DNA of 64,000 nt from JBBQYD01 sp942493075. GTDB taxonomy: Bacteria > Verrucomicrobiota > Verrucomicrobiia > Limisphaerales > UBA8199. The position numbers and the translations under genes are program-made. Positions within the stretch are counted from its first letter, which is position 1. The number at the start of each line of letters is the position of its first letter. Location: positions 2,914,001 to 2,978,000 of the forward strand of contig OW818681.1 in assembly GCA_942493075.1 (NCBI GenBank). The letters are read 5' to 3'. Under the pieces are notes generated by a model. The model was not told where the DNA came from, did not search any database, and saw nothing but the letters and a program-made list of their open reading frames with translations. Shown here in pieces: positions 33,310-42,249 of this stretch.

Positions 33310-34476
33310 GTGAAAAAAGAGATACGTATCTTAATGGTCGAAGACGATTCGGCGGATGCTGAGATCACCCGGTTTGCCCTGAAGAAAGGCGGGTTGGCAT
33401 TTCACATGGACCGAGTGGAGACTCAGGATGAGTATGTGCGCGAACTGGAGGAGAATCCGCCCCACCTGATCCTCTCGGACTATTCTCTTCCAGGTTTCAA
33501 TGGTAATGACGCGTTGGAAATTGCGCGGCAGAAGTGCCCGGAGATCCCGTTTATCTTCGTTACTGGAACCATGGGGGAAGAGGTAGCCATCGAGACTCTG
33601 AAGAGCGGAGCTACGGATTACGTGCTCAAGACCCGGTTGTCCCGGCTGACTCCAGCGGTAAACCGCGCCCTGGCAGAGGCCGCGCAGCGCGTGGAACACA
33701 AGCGGGCCGCCGAGCAGTTGCGCCAATCACATGAGCAATTGCGGGCCTTATCTACCTACTTGCAGCGCGTTCGCGAAGAGGAGCGGACCCGAATTGCTCG
33801 TGAGGTGCACGATGAACTGGGCCAGGCATTGACTAGCTGCAAACTGGATCTAGCCTGGATTGCCAGCAAGCTGCCGCGGGACCTCAAGCCGCTCCAAGAG
33901 AAAGCGCGGGCTCTAACCGAGCATATTGATGCGACGATCCAAACTGTTCGTCGTATCTCAACGGAATTGCGGCCTGGAGTGCTTGACCATTTGGGCCTCG
34001 TTGCCGCCCTGGAATGGCAGGCCAATGACTTTCAAAATCGCACAGGGGTTCGGTGTGATGTGCAGAGCAACCTGCGCGAGGTGTTGTTGGATCAAAACCT
34101 GAGCACGACACTTTTTCGGATTTTTCAAGAAACGCTGACCAACATCATTCGCCACGCGGGCGCTACCCAAGTGGAGGTCAACCTGCGCCAGGTGGACCGC
34201 ACGGTGCGCATGGACGTCCGGGATAACGGCCGGGGCATTACGCGGGAGGATATCAACAACACAACATCCATGGGTATTTTGGGCATGCGCGAGCGGGCCA
34301 TGCTTCTCGGTGGGACTTTTCGAATCGGCCGGTCTTATCAAGGCAAAGGCACGGCCGTGAGCGTCTCCATTCCTTTGCCTGCACAGCCTCAGGGTTCTGA
34401 TTTGTCTTATGAAGATTCTACTGGCCGACGATCACGCGGTGGTTCGTCACGGGTTGAAGCAAATCCTGGCCGATGA
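33310..34476 (+). CDS. Response regulator receiver-histidine kinase hybrid (NarX type)
   Basis: A receiver domain occupies residues 5-120 (LMVEDD, phospho-acceptor Asp57 in LILSDYSLPG, KT at the expected lysine site). A coiled linker is followed by a HisKA_3 domain with the phospho-accepting His167 in REVHDELGQAL. A HATPase domain then carries DNGRGI and MGILGMRERAMLLGGTF. There is no membrane or sensor segment, so it is cytoplasmic and may take its input by phosphotransfer to the receiver. The GTG start at 33310 gives the normal receiver N-terminus. The 3' end overlaps the regulator gene by 68 bases. Its partner is almost surely the NarL-type protein encoded next. Confidence 0.9.
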   Translation: MKKEIRILMVEDDSADAEITRFALKKGGLAFHMDRVETQDEYVRELEENPPHLILSDYSLPGFNGNDALEIARQKCPEIPFIFVTGTMGEEVAIETLKSGATDYVLKTRLSRLTPAVNRALAEAAQRVEHKRAAEQLRQSHEQLRALSTYLQRVREEERTRIAREVHDELGQALTSCKLDLAWIASKLPRDLKPLQEKARALTEHIDATIQTVRRISTELRPGVLDHLGLVAALEWQANDFQNRTGVRCDVQSNLREVLLDQNLSTTLFRIFQETLTNIIRHAGATQVEVNLRQVDRTVRMDVRDNGRGITREDINNTTSMGILGMRERAMLLGGTFRIGRSYQGKGTAVSVSIPLPAQPQGSDLSYEDSTGRRSRGGSSRVEANPGR

Positions 34477-35038
34477 GTTCAAGCGAGCCACCTTTGCCGA
34501 AGCCAAGAACGCGCAGGAAGCGCTGGACCTCGTATGGAAGGAGAACTGGGACGTCGTCATCCTGGACATCACCATGCCGGGCCGAAGCGGCCTGGAGGTA
34601 TTGCGTGAGATCAAGAAATCCAAACCCAGGCTGCCTGTGCTGGTTTTGAGCATGCACCCTGAGAATCAATTTGCGGTGCGGGTGCTTAAACGTGGTGCTT
34701 CCGGCTATATGACCAAGGAAAGCGCTCCTAACGAACTGGTTGGCGCGATCAAGAAGGTTTTGGCAGGGGGGCGTTATGTAAGCACGTCGCTAGCGGAAAA
34801 ACTGGCTTCCTATGTTTCAACGGATTCGCAAAAGCCGCCACAGGAATTGCTGTCCGACCGTGAATTCCAAGTGCTTCGTCTGATTGCTTCCGGCAAGATT
34901 GTCAGTGAAATCGCCATAGACTTATCGCTGAGCGTAAAGACTATCAGCACGTACCGCACACGGATTCTTGAGAAGATGGGGCTGCGCAATAATGCGGAAT
35001 TGATGCATTACGCCATCCATCATCATTTGGTCGAATAG
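34409..35038 (+). CDS. NarL/FixJ-type response regulator
   Basis: The receiver domain begins MKILLADDHAVVRHGL, has Asp53 in VVILDITMPG and the conserved KES lysine block. A LuxR-type helix-turn-helix follows at residues ~145-205 (LSDREFQVLRLIASGK, LSLSVKTISTYRTRILEKMG). It is a DNA-binding transcription factor phosphorylated by the overlapping histidine kinase. The gene starts inside the kinase frame, so the two are translationally coupled. The closely following exopolysaccharide genes (146-base gap) are candidate targets, though no binding site is evident. Confidence 0.94.
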   Translation: MKILLADDHAVVRHGLKQILADEFKRATFAEAKNAQEALDLVWKENWDVVILDITMPGRSGLEVLREIKKSKPRLPVLVLSMHPENQFAVRVLKRGASGYMTKESAPNELVGAIKKVLAGGRYVSTSLAEKLASYVSTDSQKPPQELLSDREFQVLRLIASGKIVSEIAIDLSLSVKTISTYRTRILEKMGLRNNAELMHYAIHHHLVE

Positions 35039-35183
35039 CCTTTCTTAAAGGGCTCACGCATTTGTGGGGTTTGCCCTCCCTTCCTCTGAGGTTTAAACCC
35101 ACTAACCACTTTGGCGCGCTGGCTTGTACTCTAGCCGCGCATAATGGAGACTAACGCTTGACGCTGAACTCCGTGCGCATCTG

Positions 35184-38162
35184 ATGATGAACCAGGAATT
35201 TGACTCGAATGCAGGCCCGCTGCAAAAACGCAGCCCGAAAGGTGAACAGCCCCACGACTTTATCGACGCCCAGGGCTCCCGTTCGGACTCCAGTCACAGC
35301 GCACCCCGTCCAAAGCCCGCCCCAGGTATTGATGTCTGGACCGTCCTGGATATCGTTGCGCGCCGCTGGTTGTGGCTGGTGATCGGACTCTTGCTGGGAG
35401 GCGCTGGTTTTTACTGGGTAGGCAACAAGTTGATTAAACCTAAGTACACAGCCACCGGGAAGATGCTGCGTTACGAAGTCGCCAGCGAGCATCTCAAACT
35501 GAACCTGGTCTCAGCGGAAACGTTCGTCGGATTAGGTAAGTCGCCGGACCTGCTCCGCCGGGTCGGAGAACAAGCCACACCGACAATTCCTCCAGAGAAG
35601 ATGGTTAAGCAGATCAAGGTGGAGCCCGAACCTGATTCGGAAATAGTGACCGTCCAAGTGGCGGCCCAGAGTCCCACCCAGGCAGTACATTTGCTCAATT
35701 TTTACATGGATGAGGTGGTCAAGTTCACCCGTGAGTTGCAGTCGCGCGAGGCTGCAAAACTAGGCAACGATTACCTGAAGCAGCAGGTATCTCAGCTTGA
35801 CCAGGATCTTACCGAGCTGCACGGGAAGTTTCGGGGGGTCCCGGTCGCCTCGGTCGTCAGCAACAAGCTGTCGGAGATTGGTGGAAATCTGGCTGAGCTC
35901 AACCAGAGCCTTTCGTCCCCGGCTGTCCCGAATGCACTGATCGCCCGCCAGGCCGAGCGGCTTCAGGTCGCCCTTGGCGAACTGGACGATTTGATGCTGC
36001 GCTTTACAGATTTGCACCCCTCCGTTCAAGCCAAGAAACAGCAAGTCGCGGCACTTCAAACGCAGTTGGCGCAAGCTTCAACGAACAAGAACTTGTCAGC
36101 GGTTGCCCCCTTGATGCCGCGTTCAGCCCGCGGACCTGACTCGTTTGACCCCGAACTGGACATTATCCGGGCCAAGTTGCTGTCGCTGGAAGATGGAAGG
36201 GTGCAACTGGCCACGAGGCTGAGAGAGGCGGCTCTTTATGCGGAGAACCCGCCTGGCATCGTCAGAGTTTTCGCGCCGGCAACCTTGAGCACGGTTGAAA
36301 GCAATCTGCGTCCGGTCAAAGTGGGAATTGTTACGCTGTTCGGCAGCATGCTCGGATTGATTGGCATGCTCGGATTGATCGTTGTGACGGAATTTGTGGA
36401 CAACCGGCTGAAGACTGCGGATGACCTTCGCCGGGTGGCCCGGCTGCCGGTGCTTACCAGCCTGGGGGATCTCAAGTCAATGAAGGAGGCGGATCGCGCC
36501 CAGTGGGCTTTCCGCACCTGGACCATGCTTCAGGGCAGGCTAAGCCCGTCAGCCAACCATGGGCTGGTGTGCGGGATAACATCTTCCAGTCCAGGGGAAG
36601 GAAGGTCCACGTGGATCAATCTCCTCGCCGAGGCTGCCAGCATGACAGGGTTTCGAGTGCTGACGATTGCGACAAAGCCATCGCCTTCGCATGTCAACGG
36701 GGACGGGGACACACCGGAGGCTTCGGCTCACAGAAATGGTTCTCCTAAGCCAACCGAAGATGAAAAGATGAAAACCTCACAGCATAATGGTTCAAACGCG
36801 CTGACCACGAGCGTGCTAAACTCGCCGGGACAAGTAACCGAGAAGTTTACCGGACCGGACTCCCAACCCATGGTTCACATCCCTCTGCCTGGATGGGTAT
36901 GGAACCTGGAACGCAGGAAACAGTGGGGAGAGGCGCTGGGAGAATGGCGCCAGATCGAAAATCTCGTCATTCTGGTGGAATTGCCTCCATCGAATGTGCC
37001 GGAGGCGGTTCTGCTGGGATCCAATTTGCCAAATATGGTTTGGCTGGCGGATAGCGGAAAAGCCAAGGCCGGAGAGACGCGGGCGCAGCTTGAGACACTG
37101 CGTCACGCGCGGTGCAATCTGGTCGGAGCCGTGTTGAACCGCCAGAGCTCCAAAACGCTCAAGAGCCGCTTTCCACGATGGCTGAGCTGCTTGATGCTAG
37201 CCGGCGCCATGGTTGCCTCTTCCCAGGCGCAAACCGCAGTTGAATCTACGAATCGCTTCTTTTCCATCACCCATCCTTCGCAAAGGGCGGAGTGGCAAAA
37301 GCGACTCACGCTTGGACCAGGGGACATCCTAAACTTCGGGCTCTATGGGCAGCCGGAACTGGCTCGGGCCGATGTCGCGGTTGGATTGGATGGCCGGGTA
37401 AGTTACCTGGAGGCCCAGGACATCATGGCAAGTGGTGCGACTATCGATGAACTGCGCGCCCGTGTTGACGAGGAACTCGGCAAGTTCCGCCGGGCGGCAA
37501 GGGTCCTGATTACACCGGTGACTTTTCGAAGCAAGAAATACGTTATGATGGGCAAGGTGATGACAAAAGGAGTATATACGCTAGATCGACCAATCACAGT
37601 GCTCGAGGCCGTGGCTCGCGCCAATGGATTTGAGAACGGCCTTGTCGATCGGAATGTAATCGACCTTGCCGATTTCCAGCGTGCCTTCCTAATGCGGGGG
37701 GGCAAGCGCTATCCCTTGGACTTCGAGCGTCTCTTTCAGGAAGGGGATCTTTCGCAAAACATTGCTGTCGAGCCGAACGATTACATCTTTTTCCCCTCAA
37801 CTAATGTCAGAGAGGTTTATGTCGTCGGGGAAGTCCGTTTGCCCGGCCCGGTTACGCACAACTCCAGTGTGAGTATCCTGTCGGCAATCACAGCCCGCGG
37901 TGGCTTCACGGATCGTGCGTTTAAATCCAGGGTGCTCGTGGTGCGTGGTTCCTTGAATCGCCCGGAGCGGATCATCGTGGACACCAAGGCTATCCTGCAG
38001 GGCAAGGAGGCCAATTTTAAGCTCCAGCCCAAGGACATCATCTATGTTAACTCCCGCCCGTTCATTCGGGTTGAGGAACTGGCTGATCTGGCTGCGACAG
38101 CATTCCTGCAATCTCTCGTGACCACTTGGGTAGGGGTGGATGTCGTGAAACCAATTCAATAA
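35184..38162 (+). CDS. Fused Wzz/BY-kinase-like and Wza-like polysaccharide export protein
   Basis: Residues ~50-405 form a Wzz chain-length domain with transmembrane helices at 61-79 and ~380-402 and a coiled coil between. A bacterial tyrosine-kinase-like domain follows (~425-660), whose P-loop reads SSPGEGRST, with Arg in place of the catalytic Lys; no tyrosine cluster is seen. Then comes a hydrophobic segment like a signal peptide (WLSCLMLAGAMVASSQAQ, ~665-685), a Poly_export domain (LTLGPGDILNFGLYGQPE) and two SLBB domains. Normally the kinase and the exporter are separate proteins in inner and outer membranes; here one 992-residue chain holds both. A separate exporter lipoprotein follows. 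Confidence 0.88.
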   Translation: MMNQEFDSNAGPLQKRSPKGEQPHDFIDAQGSRSDSSHSAPRPKPAPGIDVWTVLDIVARRWLWLVIGLLLGGAGFYWVGNKLIKPKYTATGKMLRYEVASEHLKLNLVSAETFVGLGKSPDLLRRVGEQATPTIPPEKMVKQIKVEPEPDSEIVTVQVAAQSPTQAVHLLNFYMDEVVKFTRELQSREAAKLGNDYLKQQVSQLDQDLTELHGKFRGVPVASVVSNKLSEIGGNLAELNQSLSSPAVPNALIARQAERLQVALGELDDLMLRFTDLHPSVQAKKQQVAALQTQLAQASTNKNLSAVAPLMPRSARGPDSFDPELDIIRAKLLSLEDGRVQLATRLREAALYAENPPGIVRVFAPATLSTVESNLRPVKVGIVTLFGSMLGLIGMLGLIVVTEFVDNRLKTADDLRRVARLPVLTSLGDLKSMKEADRAQWAFRTWTMLQGRLSPSANHGLVCGITSSSPGEGRSTWINLLAEAASMTGFRVLTIATKPSPSHVNGDGDTPEASAHRNGSPKPTEDEKMKTSQHNGSNALTTSVLNSPGQVTEKFTGPDSQPMVHIPLPGWVWNLERRKQWGEALGEWRQIENLVILVELPPSNVPEAVLLGSNLPNMVWLADSGKAKAGETRAQLETLRHARCNLVGAVLNRQSSKTLKSRFPRWLSCLMLAGAMVASSQAQTAVESTNRFFSITHPSQRAEWQKRLTLGPGDILNFGLYGQPELARADVAVGLDGRVSYLEAQDIMASGATIDELRARVDEELGKFRRAARVLITPVTFRSKKYVMMGKVMTKGVYTLDRPITVLEAVARANGFENGLVDRNVIDLADFQRAFLMRGGKRYPLDFERLFQEGDLSQNIAVEPNDYIFFPSTNVREVYVVGEVRLPGPVTHNSSVSILSAITARGGFTDRAFKSRVLVVRGSLNRPERIIVDTKAILQGKEANFKLQPKDIIYVNSRPFIRVEELADLAATAFLQSLVTTWVGVDVVKPIQ

Positions 38163-38185
38163 TCATTCAGAAGCTGGTTCTTACT

Positions 38186-39337
38186 ATGAAAACTTTTCTA
38201 TCTGGGCAGAGGATGGGTGCGGGACTGTGGACTCTGATTGTTCTCCTGGCAGTGACTGGCTGCAAGTTAACAGTTCCGCCCGGCACTTACATTAAAGCAC
38301 CTCCGCTGGCGCCCTCGACCATGGAAGCTGTCTCGTTCACCAACCAGATTGACCCCGCCTGGCTCCAGCCTCCGACCGACCTGTTTACGCTCGGGCCCGG
38401 GGACAGGCTGGAGATCGAGCTCCTCGGGGAACCCGCTTCGAAGGTGATAACCGTTGTCGGACCTGATGGGAAGCTCTACTTCCACCTGCTGCCAGGTGTG
38501 GACGTGTGGGGACTGACAATGGCTCAGGCCAAAGCCCGCATGGAAGATGCGCTCAAAGAATATGTGCGGGATCAACCGCAGATATCCATGGTGCTGAGAG
38601 GAGTGGAAAGCAAGCGCGTTTGGGTCCTGGGTCGTGTGCAGGCACCTGGTGTGTACTCGATGACTAACGCAACCACATTGCTCGAAGCATTGGCCACCGC
38701 CGGTGGTTCGATGACTATGGCAAATTACCGGGACCAGGAGGTCGCGGGTATTAGTGAAGAGTTGGCGGATTTCCGACGCAGCTTCATCCTGCGTCAGGGA
38801 AAACTGCTGCCGATAGATTTTCAACGGCTCATCAAGCAAGGAGACCTTTCCCAGAACATCTATCTGCAGCCGGATGACTTCATCTACATGCCTGCTGCCA
38901 CCGCTCGCGAGGTCTATGTCTTGGGCGCTGTCGCTCAACCTCGCCCCATCCCTTACATGGAAGGCATGACGGTCGCCTCGGCAGTCGCCAGTGCGTATGG
39001 CACTTTGAACGGAGCCTACCTCTATCAGGTCGCAGTTGTGCGCGGATCTCTGACTCAGCCGCAGATCGCGGTTATTGACTATAAGCGGGTGATCCGTGGC
39101 GAGGCGCAGGACGTAGCCCTCGAACCAGGGGATATCGTCTATGTGCCTTTGGCACCCTATCGCTATATTCAGAGATACGCGGAACTGGTGGTTAACACCT
39201 TCGTGAGTTCGGCCGCCATCAATGCGGGCTCGGCGGCTGCTTCCAAGGGCTCAGCGTCAGGCGGGGCCGGGATATTCATCCCTGTCGGCAGCGGGATCCA
39301 GGTCATACCTCCGGTGGCACCACCACCAATTCGATAG
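38186..39337 (+). CDS. Wza-like polysaccharide export lipoprotein with SLBB domains
   Basis: The 383-residue protein starts at the ATG at 38186, which gives a lipoprotein signal with a VTGC lipobox. A Poly_export domain (FTLGPGDRLEIELLGEP) is followed by two SLBB domains. A Gly/Ser/Ala-rich, hydrophobic tail suits insertion into the outer membrane. Long blocks match the C-terminal half of the preceding protein (QGDLSQNI, REVYVLGAV versus REVYVVGEV), so the two arose by duplication. It likely forms the outer-membrane channel for a surface polysaccharide. No glycosyltransferase genes are adjacent. Confidence 0.9.
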   Translation: MKTFLSGQRMGAGLWTLIVLLAVTGCKLTVPPGTYIKAPPLAPSTMEAVSFTNQIDPAWLQPPTDLFTLGPGDRLEIELLGEPASKVITVVGPDGKLYFHLLPGVDVWGLTMAQAKARMEDALKEYVRDQPQISMVLRGVESKRVWVLGRVQAPGVYSMTNATTLLEALATAGGSMTMANYRDQEVAGISEELADFRRSFILRQGKLLPIDFQRLIKQGDLSQNIYLQPDDFIYMPAATAREVYVLGAVAQPRPIPYMEGMTVASAVASAYGTLNGAYLYQVAVVRGSLTQPQIAVIDYKRVIRGEAQDVALEPGDIVYVPLAPYRYIQRYAELVVNTFVSSAAINAGSAAASKGSASGGAGIFIPVGSGIQVIPPVAPPPIR

Positions 39338-39350
39338 AGCGGTCAAGGCA

Positions 39351-39473
39351 TCACGTCCGGAAGACTTTCATGACTTCGTCGCGGAGGTGGTTGATGACTT
39401 TGACGGCGATGCGGCCGCTGGCGGGTTTGGGGAAGGGGCGGCCGCTGGCGCTGTGGAGTGGGCACGGATTTAG
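39351..39473 (-). pseudogene. Probable 3' tail of a lost restriction-modification subunit gene
   Basis: The minus strand has an open 40-codon tail ending RIAVKVINHLRDEVMKVFRT and a stop. This ending recalls, from memory, C-terminal ends of Type III-like modification or restriction subunits. There is no start codon or upstream domain. It lies 164 bases downstream of the DUF3800 gene on the same strand, in line with a decayed restriction-modification operon. The rest of 39338-39636 shows no gene; it includes a short AT-rich stretch near 39525-39560. Confidence 0.35.
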
Positions 39474-39636
39474 GAGGCATGGGGGAGCAAGAATGAATTA
39501 TGAAGGGCGGAGTTCCAGGTGCATTGTTATCAATAAATATCAATTATTGCCATTTTTCTCTTGCTGACTGGAATACTTCGGTGAATATTTCGCTTGGCTC
39601 TGCAACAACCGAATCCTGACGTCATGCGTCAGAGGC

Positions 39637-40500
39637 TTATGTAGGTTGGGTGGGGCCATTTTTCTTTTTAGGTTTGGTTAATTCTTTGTGGTATTCCATT
39701 TCAGAGGGCACGAAACTCCAGTGGAGGTAAGGGGCGCTCCAGCGCTCCACCAAGCCACCCGGCAAGCCGGTTGAAATACCAACATTGAAGTTTGGTTTGA
39801 TTCGACGGATTTCGGCGAGGATTGTCTTGTAAAGCCGATCCTTGGCGATTGTGCGTTTGCCACGGCGGCGGGAGCCGGGAGGCTTTTCCAGGTGCTTATC
39901 ATTCAGGCGGAAGCAAATTGCGCCCAGGACGATATCGATGCATTGCGCGAGCACGTGGTCATGTGAACGGATTTCGGCGACGTTCTGGGGCTGTATGGAG
40001 AGCCCGCCTTGTTGGATCCTGGCATTGAGACCCATGATGAAGCCTTTGAACTGAGTGATAGCTTCTTTGGTTTGGGGAAACTCGTCGAAGTAGAGCCGCA
40101 GTTCGGCACCGGGTGAGCCAGCGGGGCGGCGTACAAGACCGAAAGCGTGTTTTATAAATTGATAGTAAAGACGGAAATAAGTGCCGTCGATTTGGTCCTG
40201 TGTTAGGCCAATGGGGACCTGAGCATTGTGGCGGAACATGATGCGCACGCGCAGGTGGTTTGAGCGAACTTCCTCAAAAAACGTGTGCATCAATTCTTCA
40301 TATTTCGACAGGTAAGCGGCAGTGACCTTGGACCATTTCACCTCGCCGTGGAGATTAAGCCGTTGTTTCTCGGCATTGAGCCGTGAAGTAATGCGGTCGT
40401 ACTGAGAGGAACCGACCAGCACGCCTCCGTAGAAATGAGAAAAGAATTTTCCGTGAATATCGGATTCATCGCAAAAAATGATGTATTCCGAGTCGCTCAT
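39637..40500 (-). CDS. DUF3800 protein
   Basis: The 287-residue protein has the family start (SEYIIFCDESDIHG) with acidic residues at the position expected for a metal-binding RNase H-like fold. A middle block (LRLYFDEFPQTK) and a late block (DHVLAQCIDIVLGAICFRLN) complete the pattern. Members are often found in mobile or defence contexts; their biochemical role is not settled. The start overlaps the stop of the restriction-enzyme fragment gene as ATGA, so translation is coupled. The C-terminus is basic and Pro/Lys rich (KELTKPKKKNGP). Confidence 0.85.
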   Translation of the reverse strand: MSDSEYIIFCDESDIHGKFFSHFYGGVLVGSSQYDRITSRLNAEKQRLNLHGEVKWSKVTAAYLSKYEELMHTFFEEVRSNHLRVRIMFRHNAQVPIGLTQDQIDGTYFRLYYQFIKHAFGLVRRPAGSPGAELRLYFDEFPQTKEAITQFKGFIMGLNARIQQGGLSIQPQNVAEIRSHDHVLAQCIDIVLGAICFRLNDKHLEKPPGSRRRGKRTIAKDRLYKTILAEIRRIKPNFNVGISTGLPGGLVERWSAPYLHWSFVPSEMEYHKELTKPKKKNGPTQPT

Positions 40501-40871
40501 TTCGCCTGAAGGATCTCGCCCTGATGTACGAGGGATGTCAAAAGTGAGTTAAAGTCAGAGTCTATCTCGAAGACGCTTGTGAATTCTGCGAAATCCCACC
40601 GGCCGAACTTGCCGAGGTTATTAACCCCGGGAACCCAGTAGGAACTCATGGTGTTGGCTTTTTCTTTCGCAGCCTCGCCACGGAATCCTTTGATTTCGAT
40701 GATCAGGCTGAGCGGGTCATCGGTGCCGTGGCCGTCGTCCACCTGAACAATGAAATCGGGCAGGTATTTGTGGGGCACAGTAATCATGAAGGTAGAACCC
40801 GCGCAGTGGAAATACCCCCCGTCCAGCCACTGCCGTACCACACGTTTGAGCCGGCCAATCATTCCGCCCAT
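40497..40871 (-). pseudogene. C-terminal PD-(D/E)XK fragment of a Type III-like restriction subunit (Res)
   Basis: The 124-residue product matches, from memory, the end of Res subunits: VVRQWLDGGYFHCAG, LPDFIVQVDDGHG and WVPGVNNLGKFGRWDFAEFT. The nuclease signature is intact, with PD in LPDF and ExK in LIIEIKG. The ~800-residue helicase part is missing, and a TGA lies two codons before the ATG. It could be a dead remnant or a surviving stand-alone nuclease, since it keeps an ATG and an ATGA overlap with the DUF3800 gene. Confidence 0.65.
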
Positions 40872-41055
40872 GAATCAAAGAATGGGATCAGAGGGAATAA
40901 ATTGCAGCAAAAAAGTTTGGCTTTGTGAGTGGTGGTCAAGTCAACGGATCGTGAGTCTTCGCCGATAAGGCCGATCGGCGGATGACTCTGAGGGGATCCA
41001 CTGAGGTTCGTGTTACAGTTGCCCCTGCGCCCGGTTTGCGCTAGCTTGCGCCTAT

Positions 41056-42195
41056 ATGGACAACGAACCGACGCCGACGAATCCGTCTGTGCCCCCAACA
41101 CCGCCGCCACCACCACCGCTGATTACGGCTCCGGTTGCCGCAACTCCGAAGCGTGGGCGCGGCTGGATGATCCTGGCCTTGGTCCTTCTGGTTTTGTTGG
41201 CGATCAGTGTCATGATGAACCTGGGCAACATTGCCTCGGGCTTTATGCCACCTACGCGCACGGTCGCATCCCACGTGGCAGGACCCCGCTTCGATGAGGT
41301 CATTCGTGAGGATAATGGCACTCGAAACAAGATCGCCATACTGGATGTCGAAGGAATCATCTACAGCGGCGCCGGAGACGGCGCATATTCGATGGTGGAT
41401 GTACTCCGCTCCCAGCTCAGGCAGGCTGCCGACGATAGCTATGTCAAAGCGGTGATTCTGCGCATTGATTCTCCCGGAGGCGAGGTCCTCGCTTCGGACG
41501 AAATCTATCGCGCGATCCAGGCTTTCCAGGAGAAGAGTGGCAAGCCGGTGATCGCTTCGATGGGAAGCGTTGCCGCCTCAGGTGGTTACTATGTCGCCGC
41601 GCCCTGCCGTTGGATTGTGGCAAATGAGCTCACAATTACCGGCAGCATCGGGGTCATCATGAATACATGGAACTACCGTCATCTCATGGACAAGGTCGGC
41701 GTGGTGCCGTTCACCTTCAAGAGTGGTCAATTCAAGGACATGCTGAGTGGACAGAAACCACCGGAGGAGATCACTGCCAAGGAAAAGGAGATGATTCAGG
41801 CATTAATTGACGAGACCTACGGCAGATTTAAATCCGTTGTTGCCGAAGGCCGCTCCGGAGCCGCTAAGATGAACAAGGACAAGGCCAAAAACCGCAGCCT
41901 GATCAGTGAGTGGTCGGACTATGCAGATGGACGCATTCTGTCCGGCAACGAAGCTCACCGCATCGGTCTTGTGGATGAACTTGGTAATTTGGAAAGCGCG
42001 GTCTCTCGTGCTCGTGAGTTGGGTAAAGCAGGACGCGCCAACTTGATTCAGTACAAGATGCGCCACGACTTTTCCGATCTCTTCCGCCTGTTCGGTTCCA
42101 CGGATGCTAAGAGTGTCAAAGTGGAAATCGGGCTTGAGATGCCGAAGCTTCAGGCTGGAAAGCTTTACTTCATCGCGCCCACCCTGGTTCGGTGA
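41056..42195 (+). CDS. sppA: Signal peptide peptidase SppA
   Basis: A Pro-rich cytoplasmic leader and one transmembrane helix (WMILALVLLVLLAISVMM) anchor the S49 protease domain. The nucleophile Ser is in SVAASGGYYVAA, and the general-base Lys is in KSGQFKDM; LRIDSPGGEV is the oxyanion block. The protein is the short, single-domain form (379 residues) that works as an oligomer. It digests leftover signal peptides in the membrane. The ATG at 41056 is clear; uracil phosphoribosyltransferase follows 54 bases later. Confidence 0.92.
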   Translation: MDNEPTPTNPSVPPTPPPPPPLITAPVAATPKRGRGWMILALVLLVLLAISVMMNLGNIASGFMPPTRTVASHVAGPRFDEVIREDNGTRNKIAILDVEGIIYSGAGDGAYSMVDVLRSQLRQAADDSYVKAVILRIDSPGGEVLASDEIYRAIQAFQEKSGKPVIASMGSVAASGGYYVAAPCRWIVANELTITGSIGVIMNTWNYRHLMDKVGVVPFTFKSGQFKDMLSGQKPPEEITAKEKEMIQALIDETYGRFKSVVAEGRSGAAKMNKDKAKNRSLISEWSDYADGRILSGNEAHRIGLVDELGNLESAVSRARELGKAGRANLIQYKMRHDFSDLFRLFGSTDAKSVKVEIGLEMPKLQAGKLYFIAPTLVR

Positions 42196-42249
42196 TTGTT
42201 GAATGAGAAGCGATAGAGCCCTTAATTCTTTGGTGCGCCTCACAAGCCC

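Noticed and set aside
39343..39543. Minus-strand frame of 66 Pro/Arg/His-rich codons
   Set aside because: The composition is that of a shadow; the coding-like tail here is in another frame and ends at 39351.
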